Below are positions 8,317-17,111 of a stretch of DNA of 64,000 bases, one piece after another. The DNA lies in the NCBI GenBank assembly GCA_947493955.1, contig CANLSQ010000002.1, positions 514,568 to 578,567 of the forward strand, given 5' to 3'. The position numbers and the translations under genes are program-made. The notes beneath the pieces are model-generated. The model was given only the letters and a program-made list of their open reading frames with translations. It was not told the origin of the DNA and searched no databases. Each line of letters opens with the position of its first letter. Position 1 is the stretch's first letter. Source of the DNA: an uncultured Sphingomonadaceae bacterium. Its GTDB lineage: Bacteria; Pseudomonadota; Alphaproteobacteria; Sphingomonadales; Sphingomonadaceae.

Positions 8317-9251
8317 GTTGTTCCCAGATGCTGACGGCCTTCCCGTGCCGCCCTTTCCACCTGACGCTGTCGTTCGCGATAGCGTTCGCGCTGTTCGTCC
8401 GTGCGACTGTCATAGCAATGGGGACAGGCCTCTCCCGGAACATATTTATCGGATGCGCGCTCTTCGGCATTCAGCGGCATCCGGCACGCATGGCATTGAT
8501 CATAGTCGCTCTCTTTCAGCCCGTGACCAACCGCCACGCGCTGATCGAACAGGAAACAATCACCATTCCAGCTGCTATTTTCTTCCGGCACATTTTCGAG
8601 ATATTTAAGGATACCGCCCTTCAGATGATGGACATCATCAAAACCTTGGGCCTTCACATATGCCGTCGCTTTTTCGCAGCGTATGCCGCCGGTGCAGAAC
8701 ATCGCAATTTTCGGCTGCTTTTCGGATTTTTCCTGCAACTGCCTTGAAAAATCATCAAACCAAGCCGGAAAGTCGCGAAATGTCTCTGTGTCCGGGTTGA
8801 TCGCTCCTTCAAAACTACCGATCGCCACCTCATAGGCATTACGTGTATCAATCACGACCGTTTCAGGGTCCGCAATCATGGCATTCCAGTCCAGCGGGTC
8901 GACATATTCACCCTTGGCCCGTGCGGCATCAATGCCATCGACACCCATGGTGACTATCTCTTTTTTCAGCCGCACTTTCATGCGCAGAAATGGCATATCC
9001 TCCGCATCAGAATATTTGACTTCCAGCCCGGTAAATTGTGGCTGGTTCCGCAGGAAAGCGATCAGCGCATCTATGCCGTCTGCTTCGCCCGCAATAGTCC
9101 CGTTAATCCCCTCTGGCGCAAGCAGGATTGTGCCTTTCAGCCCATTGGCTTCACAGGCCGCGAGGATCTCTGGCTTCAATGCAGCCGGATCCTCGACCAC
9201 GGCAAAATGATAGAGCGCCGCCACCTTGTATGAAAAATTTGATTCCGTCAT
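8313..9251 (-). CDS. trhO: tRNA uridine(34) hydroxylase TrhO (rhodanese-like, YceA/UPF0176)
   Basis: A 312-residue protein from the ATG at 9251; another in-frame ATG lies nine bases upstream. The N-terminal domain (about residues 1-95) has the ferredoxin-like LAPEGINGT segment of the UPF0176 family. A rhodanese domain follows with the catalytic loop FCTGGIRCEK (about 183-192), and a Cys-rich C-terminal tail carries CHACRMPL and CPHC. Family members hydroxylate uridine 34 of tRNA, using prephenate-independent oxygen chemistry. It is divergent from pdeM and coupled to the GST gene. Family assignment is secure; catalysis is inferred from homologues. Confidence 0.92.
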   Translation of the reverse strand: MTESNFSYKVAALYHFAVVEDPAALKPEILAACEANGLKGTILLAPEGINGTIAGEADGIDALIAFLRNQPQFTGLEVKYSDAEDMPFLRMKVRLKKEIVTMGVDGIDAARAKGEYVDPLDWNAMIADPETVVIDTRNAYEVAIGSFEGAINPDTETFRDFPAWFDDFSRQLQEKSEKQPKIAMFCTGGIRCEKATAYVKAQGFDDVHHLKGGILKYLENVPEENSSWNGDCFLFDQRVAVGHGLKESDYDQCHACRMPLNAEERASDKYVPGEACPHCYDSRTDEQRERYRERQRQVERAAREGRQHLGTT

Positions 9252-9332
9252 GGCGCGCATATAGTCGGACCCGCCGTGAAATTCCAACCCTTCCCGCTTG
9301 CGCGCGCGCTCTGATCGTCGCATAGCAGACAA

Positions 9333-10073
9333 ATGGTTCCCCTTTCGTTCGCCAATCATCTGTTCCATGTGGCTGGCCCCGCGGCCTTGTACTGGCCGGT
9401 GCACAAGGCATTGCTGGTGGCCGACCTGCATCTTGAAAAAGCCAGCTTCTATGCACGCCAGGGACAGATGCTGCCGCCTTATGACAGCCGTGCGACGCTG
9501 GATGAGCTGGCTAGCCTGATCACCAAAACGGCTGCAGAGACGGTCTTTTGTCTTGGCGATAATTATCACGATGATGACGGCGAGGCACGCTTGGAGGGCG
9601 AAGCGGCACGCTTGCTGGAAACGCTAACCCGAAACACGCGCTGGGTGTGGATCAGCGGCAATCATGACCGCGATGTAAGCGGCCTATGGGGCGGCGAAGT
9701 TATAACCGAATGGATTGGCGATGGTCTCGCTCTGCGTCACGAAGCGACGCCGGACACTGATCTGCCTGAAATTTCCGGTCATTTTCATCCTAAATTGCGC
9801 GTGCCCGTGCGCGGACGGCATGTGTCCCGGCGCTGTTTTGTCAAAGGCGAAAAGCATTTGATCATGCCAGCTTTTGGTGCGTTGACCGGCGGACTGGCAG
9901 CCAACCATAGCGCGATTGAAGAAGCTGTTGCAGGACCGGCGGAGGCGGTCATCGCACTTAAAGAAAAGCTTGTGTGCTTCGATCTCGGATTCGCGTCTGC
10001 ATCATCCCGGTCGCAGCAGGAAATCACTCCAAAAACCCAACTCACATTACCACTGGCCATAGCCAATAGCTGA
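9333..10073 (+). CDS. pdeM: ligase-associated DNA damage response endonuclease PdeM
   Basis: A 246-residue calcineurin-like metallophosphoesterase. Metal motifs appear in order: ADLHLEK (about residue 29), LGDNYHDDD (about 75), SGNHDRD (about 109) and GHFHPK (about 150). The stretch HLEKASFYARQG is typical of PdeM, the nuclease encoded with Lhr-like helicases and ATP-dependent ligases. In this window the helicase is 4 kb upstream, separated by the protease pair and the trhO-GST-lipoprotein block. The biotin genes follow directly in the same direction. The role is inferred from the family. Confidence 0.88.
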   Translation: MVPLSFANHLFHVAGPAALYWPVHKALLVADLHLEKASFYARQGQMLPPYDSRATLDELASLITKTAAETVFCLGDNYHDDDGEARLEGEAARLLETLTRNTRWVWISGNHDRDVSGLWGGEVITEWIGDGLALRHEATPDTDLPEISGHFHPKLRVPVRGRHVSRRCFVKGEKHLIMPAFGALTGGLAANHSAIEEAVAGPAEAVIALKEKLVCFDLGFASASSRSQQEITPKTQLTLPLAIANS

Positions 10074-10090
10074 CTGCTAACAGCGCGGCG

Positions 10091-11233
10091 ATGCCCCGAT
10101 TCGATCCGTTTCACCGACAACTGGATGCCCTCGATAATGCAGGTCGCAAACGCGCACTGGTCACCCCTGTGGGCAAGGATTTTTCGTCCAATGATTATCT
10201 GGGTTTAGCGCGTAGTAGCTATCTGAAAGAATTGGCTCATAAGGCACTGGATAGTGGCATAGCGCATGGCTCTGGCGGGTCGCGATTGTTGGGCGGCAAC
10301 CATCCGGAACATGAAGCACTAGAGGCATTTGCGGCAGGGCATTATGGCGCAGAATCCGCTCTGTTCTTCAGCACCGGCTATGCCGCTAATCTTGCTCTAT
10401 TCTCAACATTGCCGCAAACCGGCGATCTCGTTCTACATGATGAACTGGTCCATGCCAGCAGCCATGATGGTATGAAGCTGGGCCGTGCAGAAACACAAAG
10501 CTTTCGCCATGGTGATCTGACAGACCTGACAGACAGGATAGCCGCCTATCGCCGCGCCGGGGGCACCGGCACAATCTGGATAGCGGTGGAAAGCCTCTAC
10601 AGCATGGACGGGGACCGGGCGCCACTGGCTGGACTTGCCGAAATTGCCACCACCAATGACGCCGTCCTGATCATTGATGAAGCTCATGCAGTCGGCGTTT
10701 TCGGCAAAGGCGGGGTTGGTTTATCTGGCGCCCTGGAAAATCAAGACAATGTTATCGTTTTGCGTACCTGCGGCAAGGCCTTGGGAGTCGAAGGCGGCCT
10801 GATCACCATGCCGGTGGTGCTGCGCAGTTTTTTTATCAACCGCGCCCGGGCCTTTATCTTCTCAACCGCGCCCAGTCCGCTCACCGCGCATCTCGTGCAC
10901 AAGGCGATAGAATATGTCGCCGAAAACCCGTCGTTGCAGACACAGCTGCAGGATCATATTGCGGTCGCTGAAAACCGGCTGGGTACGCTTTGCCCGTCCT
11001 CTCGTGCAGGCAGCCAGATTTTCCCCGTCATCATTGGCGAAGACTGTGTTGCTGTCCAGATAGCGGCCTCTTTGCAGCAGAAGGGCTTTGATGTTCGTGC
11101 AATCCGGCCGCCGACGGTACCAGCGGGAACTGCGCGTCTGCGGCTGTCCCTGACGTTAAACGTCTCTCGGGAGGATATCACGGCGCTGGCTGACGCTTTG
11201 ACCGAAGCGCAAGAAATGGAGAATGCGGCTTGA
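10091..11233 (+). CDS. bioF: 8-amino-7-oxononanoate synthase
   Basis: A 380-residue fold-type I PLP enzyme of the alpha-oxoamine synthase family. It joins pimeloyl-thioester and alanine to give 8-amino-7-oxononanoate in biotin synthesis. Visible motifs are GSGGSRLLGGN (about 61-71), IDEAHAVGVFG (about 196-206, the PLP-contacting Asp and His) and RTCGKALG (about 225-232), whose Lys forms the internal aldimine. It is first in a tight bioF-bioD-bioA set and overlaps bioD by four bases. bioB is not in the window. Confidence 0.92.
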   Translation: MPRFDPFHRQLDALDNAGRKRALVTPVGKDFSSNDYLGLARSSYLKELAHKALDSGIAHGSGGSRLLGGNHPEHEALEAFAAGHYGAESALFFSTGYAANLALFSTLPQTGDLVLHDELVHASSHDGMKLGRAETQSFRHGDLTDLTDRIAAYRRAGGTGTIWIAVESLYSMDGDRAPLAGLAEIATTNDAVLIIDEAHAVGVFGKGGVGLSGALENQDNVIVLRTCGKALGVEGGLITMPVVLRSFFINRARAFIFSTAPSPLTAHLVHKAIEYVAENPSLQTQLQDHIAVAENRLGTLCPSSRAGSQIFPVIIGEDCVAVQIAASLQQKGFDVRAIRPPTVPAGTARLRLSLTLNVSREDITALADALTEAQEMENAA

Positions 11234-11856
11234 GCCAGAATTTCATTGTCACCGGCACCGATACGGATATCGGAAAAACCGTCTTTGCCGCCGCGCTGAC
11301 CGCGGCGCTCGACGCCCATTACTGGAAACCGGTGCAGGCGGGTCTGGATGGTGAAACGGATAGCGAAGCCGTCGCACGATTGGGCGGCATTGCTCCCGGC
11401 AATATCCTGCCCGAGACGTTTCGCCTGAAAACGCCGGCTTCTCCGCATTTTGCAGCGGCAGAAGAGGGTGTCATGATATCCGCTGATGATCTACCAATCC
11501 CGCAAATCAATGGCCCCCTAGTGATTGAAGGAGCCGGTGGAGCGCTGGTGCCGATCAATGAAAATCTGCTCTATGCTGATCTGTTTGCGCAGTGGAAACA
11601 GCCCGCCATCATCGTTGCGTCAACAAAGCTGGGTACGATCAATCATAGCCTGATGACCATCGAAGCACTGCGGAACCGTCATGTACCCATATTGGGCATC
11701 GCTTTTGTCGGTGCTGAAATTGCCGACAGTCAGGATACCATATGTCGCATCGGTAAAATAAAGCAGCTGGGCCGCCTGCCGATTATCGATAATCTGTCAG
11801 CCCAATCCCTATCGGCTGCTTTTCATGCCCATTTCAATGTGTCGGACTTTATCTGA
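11230..11856 (+). CDS. bioD: dethiobiotin synthase
   Basis: A 208-residue P-loop ATPase, MSQNFIVTGTDTDIGKT at the N-terminus being the hallmark GTxTxxGKT nucleotide loop of BioD. EGAGGALVPI (about 98) and ASTKLGTINHSLM (about 124) are also family motifs. It carboxylates and cyclises 7,8-diaminopelargonate to dethiobiotin. The start is TTG at 11230, forming a TTGA overlap with the bioF stop; ATGGAGAA upstream serves as ribosome site, and no ATG fits better. The stop overlaps the bioA ATG by one base. Confidence 0.93.
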   Translation: MSQNFIVTGTDTDIGKTVFAAALTAALDAHYWKPVQAGLDGETDSEAVARLGGIAPGNILPETFRLKTPASPHFAAAEEGVMISADDLPIPQINGPLVIEGAGGALVPINENLLYADLFAQWKQPAIIVASTKLGTINHSLMTIEALRNRHVPILGIAFVGAEIADSQDTICRIGKIKQLGRLPIIDNLSAQSLSAAFHAHFNVSDFI

Positions 11857-13115
11857 TGACCTCAAAAATCTGGCATCCTTTTACACAGCATGGTCTTGGA
11901 CAGGACATACCCGAGGTCGTAAGGGCAGAGGGTGCAACGCTTTACACAGACGACGGCCGCGCGATTATCGATGCGATTTCGAGCTGGTGGGTACAGACGC
12001 ATGGCCATTGTCATCCCAAAATTGTCGGCGCGATACAGCAGCAAAGCGCCCAGCTGGACCAGATTATTTTCGCGGGCTGGACGCATGAACCTGCCGAGCA
12101 ACTGGCGAAGAATCTGTCCGGTTTTCTGCCCGACACACTCAACCATATCTTCTTTTCCGATAGCGGATCGACGGCGGTAGAGGTTGCCCTGAAAATGGCG
12201 CTCGGTTTCTGGCATAATCAGGGTCAGCAACGGCACCGCATATTGGTCATGGATCATAGCTATCATGGCGACACGATCGGCGCGATGTCAATTGGCGCGC
12301 GCGGTGTGTTCAATGATGCCTATGCGCCGCTCCTCTTTGACGTGAGTTCAATTCCTTTTCCCGAACCGGAGGCCGAACAAGCCACATTGAATGCGCTAGC
12401 CGCTTTTTGCGCAGATCAGGACGACCCGCCAGCCGCGCTGATTGTGGAACCGCTGATTCTCGGCGCGGGTGGTATGAAAATCTATACGCCGGAAACACTG
12501 CGCGAGATGCAGCGCATCTGCAAAAGCCATGATGTTCTGTTTATCGCGGATGAAGTCATGACAGGTTGGGGCCGCACGGGAACTGTTTTTGCTTGCGAGC
12601 AAGCTGGTATCACGCCTGATATCCTGTGCATGGCGAAAGGCCTGACCGGGGGTGTGATCCCGCTTGCGATCACCGCGGCGAGCGCGCCGGTATATGACGC
12701 GCATTTTTCCAAAGACCGCACCAAAACATTTTTTCATTCCAGCAGCTTCACCGCCAACCCGATCGCATGTGCTGCCGCCAACGCCAATTTGCAGATCTGG
12801 CGGGACGAACCGGTGCAGCAGCGAATTGATCATATCACCGAGAACCATGGGAATTTTGCCAAACAACTGGCCAAATATCAGAATGTCTCCGGCATACGTC
12901 AATGCGGTACGATACTGGCTTTTGAAATCAACGATGCCAGCGGCAATTACATGTCCGCCATCGGCCCGGATCTGCTTAAGTTTTTCGCCGAGCGAAAGAT
13001 TCTGCTGCGCCCGCTTGGCAACACGGTATATATAATGCCGCCTTATTGTATTTCCGATGCGCAACTCGCGGCGGTCTACCGCGCTATAGAAGACGCAATC
13101 GTTCATTTTGCATAA
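11856..13115 (+). CDS. bioA: adenosylmethionine-8-amino-7-oxononanoate aminotransferase
   Basis: A 419-residue class III aminotransferase that uses S-adenosylmethionine as amino donor to make 7,8-diaminopelargonate. Motifs seen are SSWWVQTHGH (about 46), YHGDTIGAMS (about 137), ADEVMTGWGRTG (about 232) and MAKGLTGG (about 259), with the PLP lysine. SSWW and YHGDT are characteristic of BioA among its relatives. It is translationally coupled to bioD through TGATG. In operon order it comes after bioF and bioD although it acts between them. Confidence 0.93.
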   Translation: MTSKIWHPFTQHGLGQDIPEVVRAEGATLYTDDGRAIIDAISSWWVQTHGHCHPKIVGAIQQQSAQLDQIIFAGWTHEPAEQLAKNLSGFLPDTLNHIFFSDSGSTAVEVALKMALGFWHNQGQQRHRILVMDHSYHGDTIGAMSIGARGVFNDAYAPLLFDVSSIPFPEPEAEQATLNALAAFCADQDDPPAALIVEPLILGAGGMKIYTPETLREMQRICKSHDVLFIADEVMTGWGRTGTVFACEQAGITPDILCMAKGLTGGVIPLAITAASAPVYDAHFSKDRTKTFFHSSSFTANPIACAAANANLQIWRDEPVQQRIDHITENHGNFAKQLAKYQNVSGIRQCGTILAFEINDASGNYMSAIGPDLLKFFAERKILLRPLGNTVYIMPPYCISDAQLAAVYRAIEDAIVHFA

Positions 13116-13142
13116 CAGTCAAAAAAACGGCATAGATTACAA

Positions 13143-14999
13143 ATGATTATTGTTGATTCGCTGATGGTGAAAATTGCGTTGATCGGCCTTTTGGGCATTG
13201 GCGCACAATGGGTCGCCTGGCGCACCGGCCGACCAGCCATTGCCCTGATGCTGATTGTCGGCATTATTGCTGGCCCGATATTGGGTATTATCGACCCTGA
13301 ACGGGACTTTGGCGCGCTACAGGAACCGATTATCAAGCTGGCGGTTGCGGTGATCCTGTTTGAAGGCGGCTTGAGCCTCAATTTCCGCGAACTTCGCCAG
13401 GCAGGCGGCGCGGTGTTCATGATGATTTTCATTGCCGGTCCGATTGCCTGGATACTCGGCACAGGAGCAGCCCATTATGGAGCCGGATTATCCTGGGAGA
13501 TTTCTGCACTGCTCGGCGGAATAATGATCGTTACCGGGCCGACAGTGATCGGCCCGATGCTGCGGACCTTGCGCGTACCGTCGCGGGTGCGCAACGTGCT
13601 GAAATGGGAAGGTATCGTCAACGACCCGATTGGCGCGCTGCTCGCGGTCGGGATCTACGCCTATATTACCTATGAAGGTCCCAATGCGAATATTGCCTCG
13701 ATCAGTATGGACGTGCTGGCGGCGAGTTTCCTGGCGGGCCTGATCGGCGCGGCTTTGGGTTATGCGATTACATGGCTATTCCCGCGCGGCCATGTGCCGG
13801 AATATCTGAAGGCGCCGTTTTTGCTCATCACCGTGATTGGCGGGTTTGTGCTCGCTGATTTGATCATGCATGAAACCGGCCTGATCACTGTCACGGTCAT
13901 GGGTGTGGTTATGGCCAACAGACAGATTTATTCCAGCCAGGCGCTGCACCGGTTTAAGGAAGATCTGGCGGTTTTGCTGATTTCGGGGGTTTTCATCATC
14001 CTGTCAGCCACCCTGGACTGGGAGACCGTCCAACAGTTCCAGCCGCAATTTATCGTTTTCCTTATCCTGCTGTTGTTCGTCGTCCGCCCCTTGTCTGTGC
14101 TGATCGCACTTCTCTTCAGTTCGCTACCCTGGCGAGAGCGGCTGTTCATCGCATGGATCGCGCCGCGCGGTATTGTTGCGGTTGCCATTACCGGTCTGTT
14201 TGCCATCCGTCTGGTCGACTATGGCCTGCCCGGTGCAGAGGCCTTGGTTCCGCTCAGTTTTGCAGTGGTTATCGCCACCATCTTTGCTCATGGTTTTTCC
14301 GCTGGCTGGGTCGCTGACCGTCTTGGCATTAACGAAGGCAAGGGCGAAGGTGTCTTGATTGTCGGTGCCACCAGATGGTCCGTCGCCTTGGGTAAAATCT
14401 TGAAATCCCTGGATATCGACGTTCTGATCGCAGACACTAGCCAGTTTGCCCTGCGCCGGGCCAGACATGAGGACCTGAAGACCCATCAGGGTGACATACT
14501 TGATGAGGCTCATAACGACCATGTCGAACTAGGCGAGTTCCAGCATATGATCGTTGCCACCGATAATGACAGCCAGAACCAGCTGATCACTGCCGACCTC
14601 GGCCCCGAAATGGGCTTTGACCAGATTAGCCGCCTGTCCAATGATAGCCGCGCCAAAGCCAATAGCAAAGTTGGTCATGGGCGGATTTTGTTTGAATCAG
14701 GTGCGGACTTTAACAGTCTGCTCGACCGTGAGCGCGATGGCTGGCGGTTCAGCAAAACAAATATTACCGAGGTCTTCTCGGCCGAAGAATATCGCAAGAA
14801 TCTTGAATCGGGTGAAGAGCCCCTTGCCGTGCTGAAGGAAGATCGCCGCTTGCTATTCTTCGCCACCGAAGCCCGACCAGTTATCGAAGAGGGCGATATT
14901 GTAATCAGCTTTGTCGCGCCAGACACCCCGGAAGAACGCAAAGCCGGTCGCGCAGCCAAAGGGGCCGAGAAAAATGGAGCTTCGAAAGGCGAGAACTAG
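13143..14999 (+). CDS. cation:proton antiporter (CPA1/NhaP type) with C-terminal Rossmann-like domain
   Basis: A 618-residue protein. About the first 400 residues hold some 12 hydrophobic segments with the NhaP-type patterns FEGGLSLN (about 78), VTGPTVIGPML and EGIVNDPIGAL (about 156), whose ND-P residues belong to the transport site of Na+/H+ antiporters. From about residue 400 a soluble part begins with GVLIVGATRWSVALGKIL and has DGD-like spacing of a TrkA-N/RCK-type nucleotide-binding domain. This suggests gating by a nucleotide or redox ligand. The stop codon shares the palindrome CTAG with the convergent yggS gene. Confidence 0.9.
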   Translation: MIIVDSLMVKIALIGLLGIGAQWVAWRTGRPAIALMLIVGIIAGPILGIIDPERDFGALQEPIIKLAVAVILFEGGLSLNFRELRQAGGAVFMMIFIAGPIAWILGTGAAHYGAGLSWEISALLGGIMIVTGPTVIGPMLRTLRVPSRVRNVLKWEGIVNDPIGALLAVGIYAYITYEGPNANIASISMDVLAASFLAGLIGAALGYAITWLFPRGHVPEYLKAPFLLITVIGGFVLADLIMHETGLITVTVMGVVMANRQIYSSQALHRFKEDLAVLLISGVFIILSATLDWETVQQFQPQFIVFLILLLFVVRPLSVLIALLFSSLPWRERLFIAWIAPRGIVAVAITGLFAIRLVDYGLPGAEALVPLSFAVVIATIFAHGFSAGWVADRLGINEGKGEGVLIVGATRWSVALGKILKSLDIDVLIADTSQFALRRARHEDLKTHQGDILDEAHNDHVELGEFQHMIVATDNDSQNQLITADLGPEMGFDQISRLSNDSRAKANSKVGHGRILFESGADFNSLLDRERDGWRFSKTNITEVFSAEEYRKNLESGEEPLAVLKEDRRLLFFATEARPVIEEGDIVISFVAPDTPEERKAGRAAKGAEKNGASKGEN

Positions 15000-15673
15000 G
15001 TTCGCGGGCCGAAAAGTGCGGTGCCGACACGCACATGGGTCGCACCAAGCTTGATCGCGCTTTCGAAATCACCGGACATACCCATGCTGAGACCGGAAAG
15101 GTCATTTTCCTTGGCCAGTTTGGCGAGCAGTGCAAAATAGGGCGTAGGGTGCACCCCGGATGGCGGCACACACATAAGGCCAGGGACTTCAATGCCGGCC
15201 GAACGCGCTGACCGGAGCAAATCCGGCAAATCGCTGATCTCGCAGCCACCCTTTTGCGGTTCTTCACCGATATTCACCTGAACGAAACAGGGGATGCGGC
15301 GGTCCAGCTTGTCCATCGCCTTCGCCAGCGCCTTGATCAATGACGGCCGGTCAAGCGAATGGATCGCGTCAAACAGCTCGACGGCGTCTTCCGCTTTGTT
15401 GGATTGCAACTGTCCCACCAGATGCACTTTGACACCGTCAAACGCGTCACGCAGTGCTGGCCATTTCCCGGCCGCTTCCTGCACCCGGTTCTCACCGAAA
15501 AGCCTGTGTCCGGCTGCCAGTAGCGGCCGTATCTCATCAGCGGAGCGGGTTTTGGAAATGGCAATCAAGCGTACATCTTCAACCTTGCGCTGGGCGATTT
15601 TCGCCGCCTTGCTCATTTGCCCTTGCACCATAGCCAAATTCTCGGTGGCAAGCTTTTCGTCAGATTCCGTCAT
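14996..15673 (-). CDS. YggS-family pyridoxal phosphate homeostasis protein
   Basis: A 225-residue PLP-binding barrel protein (PLPBP/YggS/PROSC family). The PLP lysine is in LIAISKTRS (about residues 36-44), followed by FGENRVQEA (about 61) and HLVGQLQSNK (about 82). GLSMGMSGDFESAI and RVGTALFG near the C-terminus bind the phosphate. Family members control free PLP and amino acid pools and have no known catalysis. The start is taken as the ATG at 15673 (MTESDEK), not the extension to 15697. It is convergent with the antiporter, sharing the stop palindrome. Confidence 0.93.
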   Translation of the reverse strand: MTESDEKLATENLAMVQGQMSKAAKIAQRKVEDVRLIAISKTRSADEIRPLLAAGHRLFGENRVQEAAGKWPALRDAFDGVKVHLVGQLQSNKAEDAVELFDAIHSLDRPSLIKALAKAMDKLDRRIPCFVQVNIGEEPQKGGCEISDLPDLLRSARSAGIEVPGLMCVPPSGVHPTPYFALLAKLAKENDLSGLSMGMSGDFESAIKLGATHVRVGTALFGPRT

Positions 15674-15740
15674 TGTATAATGTTCCGCTTTTATCACATT
15701 CCCGATTGGCTATTCGCTGCCTATATGGCAGGCAAGATGC

Positions 15741-16298
15741 ATGCACCAGTCCTGGTTTTCCGATCTTTATCCGCAAATCTGGCTGATGACAGATGCACGC
15801 AATGACGAAAGTCTGGAAAAGTCCATAAAGGCCTTGCCGCGAGGCAGCGGGATTATCTTCCGTCACTATCATTTGGACAACGATCAGCGGCAGGAAAGAT
15901 TCCAGGCAATCAGGGCTTGCGCAAGGCGCCATGACCACATCCTGTTGCTGGCCGGATCGCCATCGCTAGCACGGCAGTGGGGCGCAGATGGCGTACATGG
16001 GCGGCAGTGGAAACGGCATCAGACCAACGGCCTGCTGCACAGCGCACCGGTTCATAGTCCCGGAGAAATAGCCATTGCGCAGCATCATGGCGCAGACCTC
16101 ATGTTTCTATCGCCCGCTTTTGCAACGCGGTCGCACCCCGGACAAAAACCGTTAAACCGTTTGCAATTGCGGCGACTGATCAGCTTGTGCAGAAAGCCGG
16201 TGATGTTACTTGGCGGGATGAATGCGGTGCGGTTTCAACAGCTTGAAACATTGGGCGCCCATGGCTGGGCCGCCATTGATGGTTTAAGCAGATTGTAG
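15741..16298 (+). CDS. thiamine phosphate synthase-like (ThiE/TenI) protein
   Basis: A 185-residue TIM-barrel protein with the late motifs of the ThiE/TenI family: WGADGVHG (about 75), LSPAFATRSHPG (about 120) and LGGMNAVRF (about 157). It is shorter than classical ThiE (about 210). The N-terminal pyrophosphate-binding residues seem reduced, and FRHYHL replaces the usual QxR-K segment. Thiazole-phosphate coupling or a TenI-like role is possible; no other thiamine gene is nearby. The start at the second ATG of ATGCATG follows a weak AGGCAAGA site. Confidence 0.8.
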   Translation: MHQSWFSDLYPQIWLMTDARNDESLEKSIKALPRGSGIIFRHYHLDNDQRQERFQAIRACARRHDHILLLAGSPSLARQWGADGVHGRQWKRHQTNGLLHSAPVHSPGEIAIAQHHGADLMFLSPAFATRSHPGQKPLNRLQLRRLISLCRKPVMLLGGMNAVRFQQLETLGAHGWAAIDGLSRL

Positions 16299-16303
16299 AA
16301 ATA

Positions 16304-17047
16304 TCAGAAGCGGAACTGCGTTCCGACATAGACAGCCTGGCTATCCTGGCGAGAATCGGTCAACGGAGCCATGCGGTCCCGCTCGTTCTTCAAACGAACG
16401 CCAGCGGTAACATCAAGATTGCGCGTCACTGAATAGCTTCCACCCAGATCAAGCGAATAATCTTTTTCACTCGCTGTCAAAGCACCTGGAGCTGCACCAA
16501 GGGGCGTTTTTGCATCAATCGACAGACGCGGATTAAAGCGGCTTTTCTTGCCTTTTTCTTTATCGCCTGAATCGATACCCGCACCAATTTCCGAAAGATC
16601 CGGCAGGTTATCAGCCAGCTTCTTAACTGGGATAGCAAAGCTCTTCAGACCTTTGGCCGTACCAAGGCTGAATGATGTCGGTGTAATCTTGGCTGGCGTC
16701 AGCACACCTGCACCCGGCGCCGCGGACGCAACATTCTGCCGAATGGAAATGGCATTGCTCGACGCGTCTTGCCGCACAACAACAGTTACGGCACGATCAC
16801 CGCTTGTCGTTCCGCCAGCAGGCGTAAATTTAAACTGGGTTTTGCTACCAAGCACATTGCGTTTGAAACTCGCAGCCAATTCAGGGTCAGCACCGGCAGT
16901 TGTGAAAGAACCGATGGAGCTCAGCGAACGCAGCGAAACCGCATTGCCTTGATCGGACAATACGCGGGCCAAAGCAGGAGTCATGGCAAGACCGGACGCA
17001 GCGAGTCCCGCTGCTAACCAACCCAAAAGATTGCCATTTTTCCTCAT
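16304..17047 (-). CDS. hypothetical exported protein, possible outer-membrane strand protein
   Basis: A 247-residue protein with a clear signal peptide (MRKNGNLLGWLAAGLAASG, predicted cleavage after about residue 27, PALA). The middle is Gly/Ala/Ser/Thr rich. The last 60 residues alternate polar and hydrophobic residues (YSLDLGGSYSVTRNLDVTAG) and end in QFRF. A terminal Phe after alternating strands is the usual signal for outer-membrane beta-barrel assembly. No family was recognised. A sigma-70-like promoter lies upstream on the same strand, and it shows no operon partner. It may be lineage-specific. Confidence 0.75.
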   Translation of the reverse strand: MRKNGNLLGWLAAGLAASGLAMTPALARVLSDQGNAVSLRSLSSIGSFTTAGADPELAASFKRNVLGSKTQFKFTPAGGTTSGDRAVTVVVRQDASSNAISIRQNVASAAPGAGVLTPAKITPTSFSLGTAKGLKSFAIPVKKLADNLPDLSEIGAGIDSGDKEKGKKSRFNPRLSIDAKTPLGAAPGALTASEKDYSLDLGGSYSVTRNLDVTAGVRLKNERDRMAPLTDSRQDSQAVYVGTQFRF

Positions 17048-17082
17048 GACGACGGTATTTCCCCTTGTTCGAGTCTTTCTAT

Positions 17083-17111
17083 ATCAAATTTTTCGCCGAG
17101 AGACGAGTCAA
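17083..17111 (-). promoter_or_regulatory. sigma-70-like promoter for the exported protein at 16304-17047
   Basis: On the minus strand a -35-like TTGACT (17111-17106) and a -10-like TTTGAT (17088-17083) are 17 bases apart, about 36 bases before the ATG. AAGGGGAAA follows as ribosome site. Only sequence similarity supports this. The rest of the gap from 17112 to 17442 shows no gene or clear element. Confidence 0.4.

Noticed and set aside
9252..9569. N-terminal extension of trhO by 106 codons
   Set aside because: It overlaps the divergent pdeM gene and lacks the UPF0176 pattern; the normal start is at 9251 or 9260.
12396..13106. 236-codon minus-strand frame opposite bioA
   Set aside because: Antisense of bioA; the class III aminotransferase motifs on the plus strand decide.
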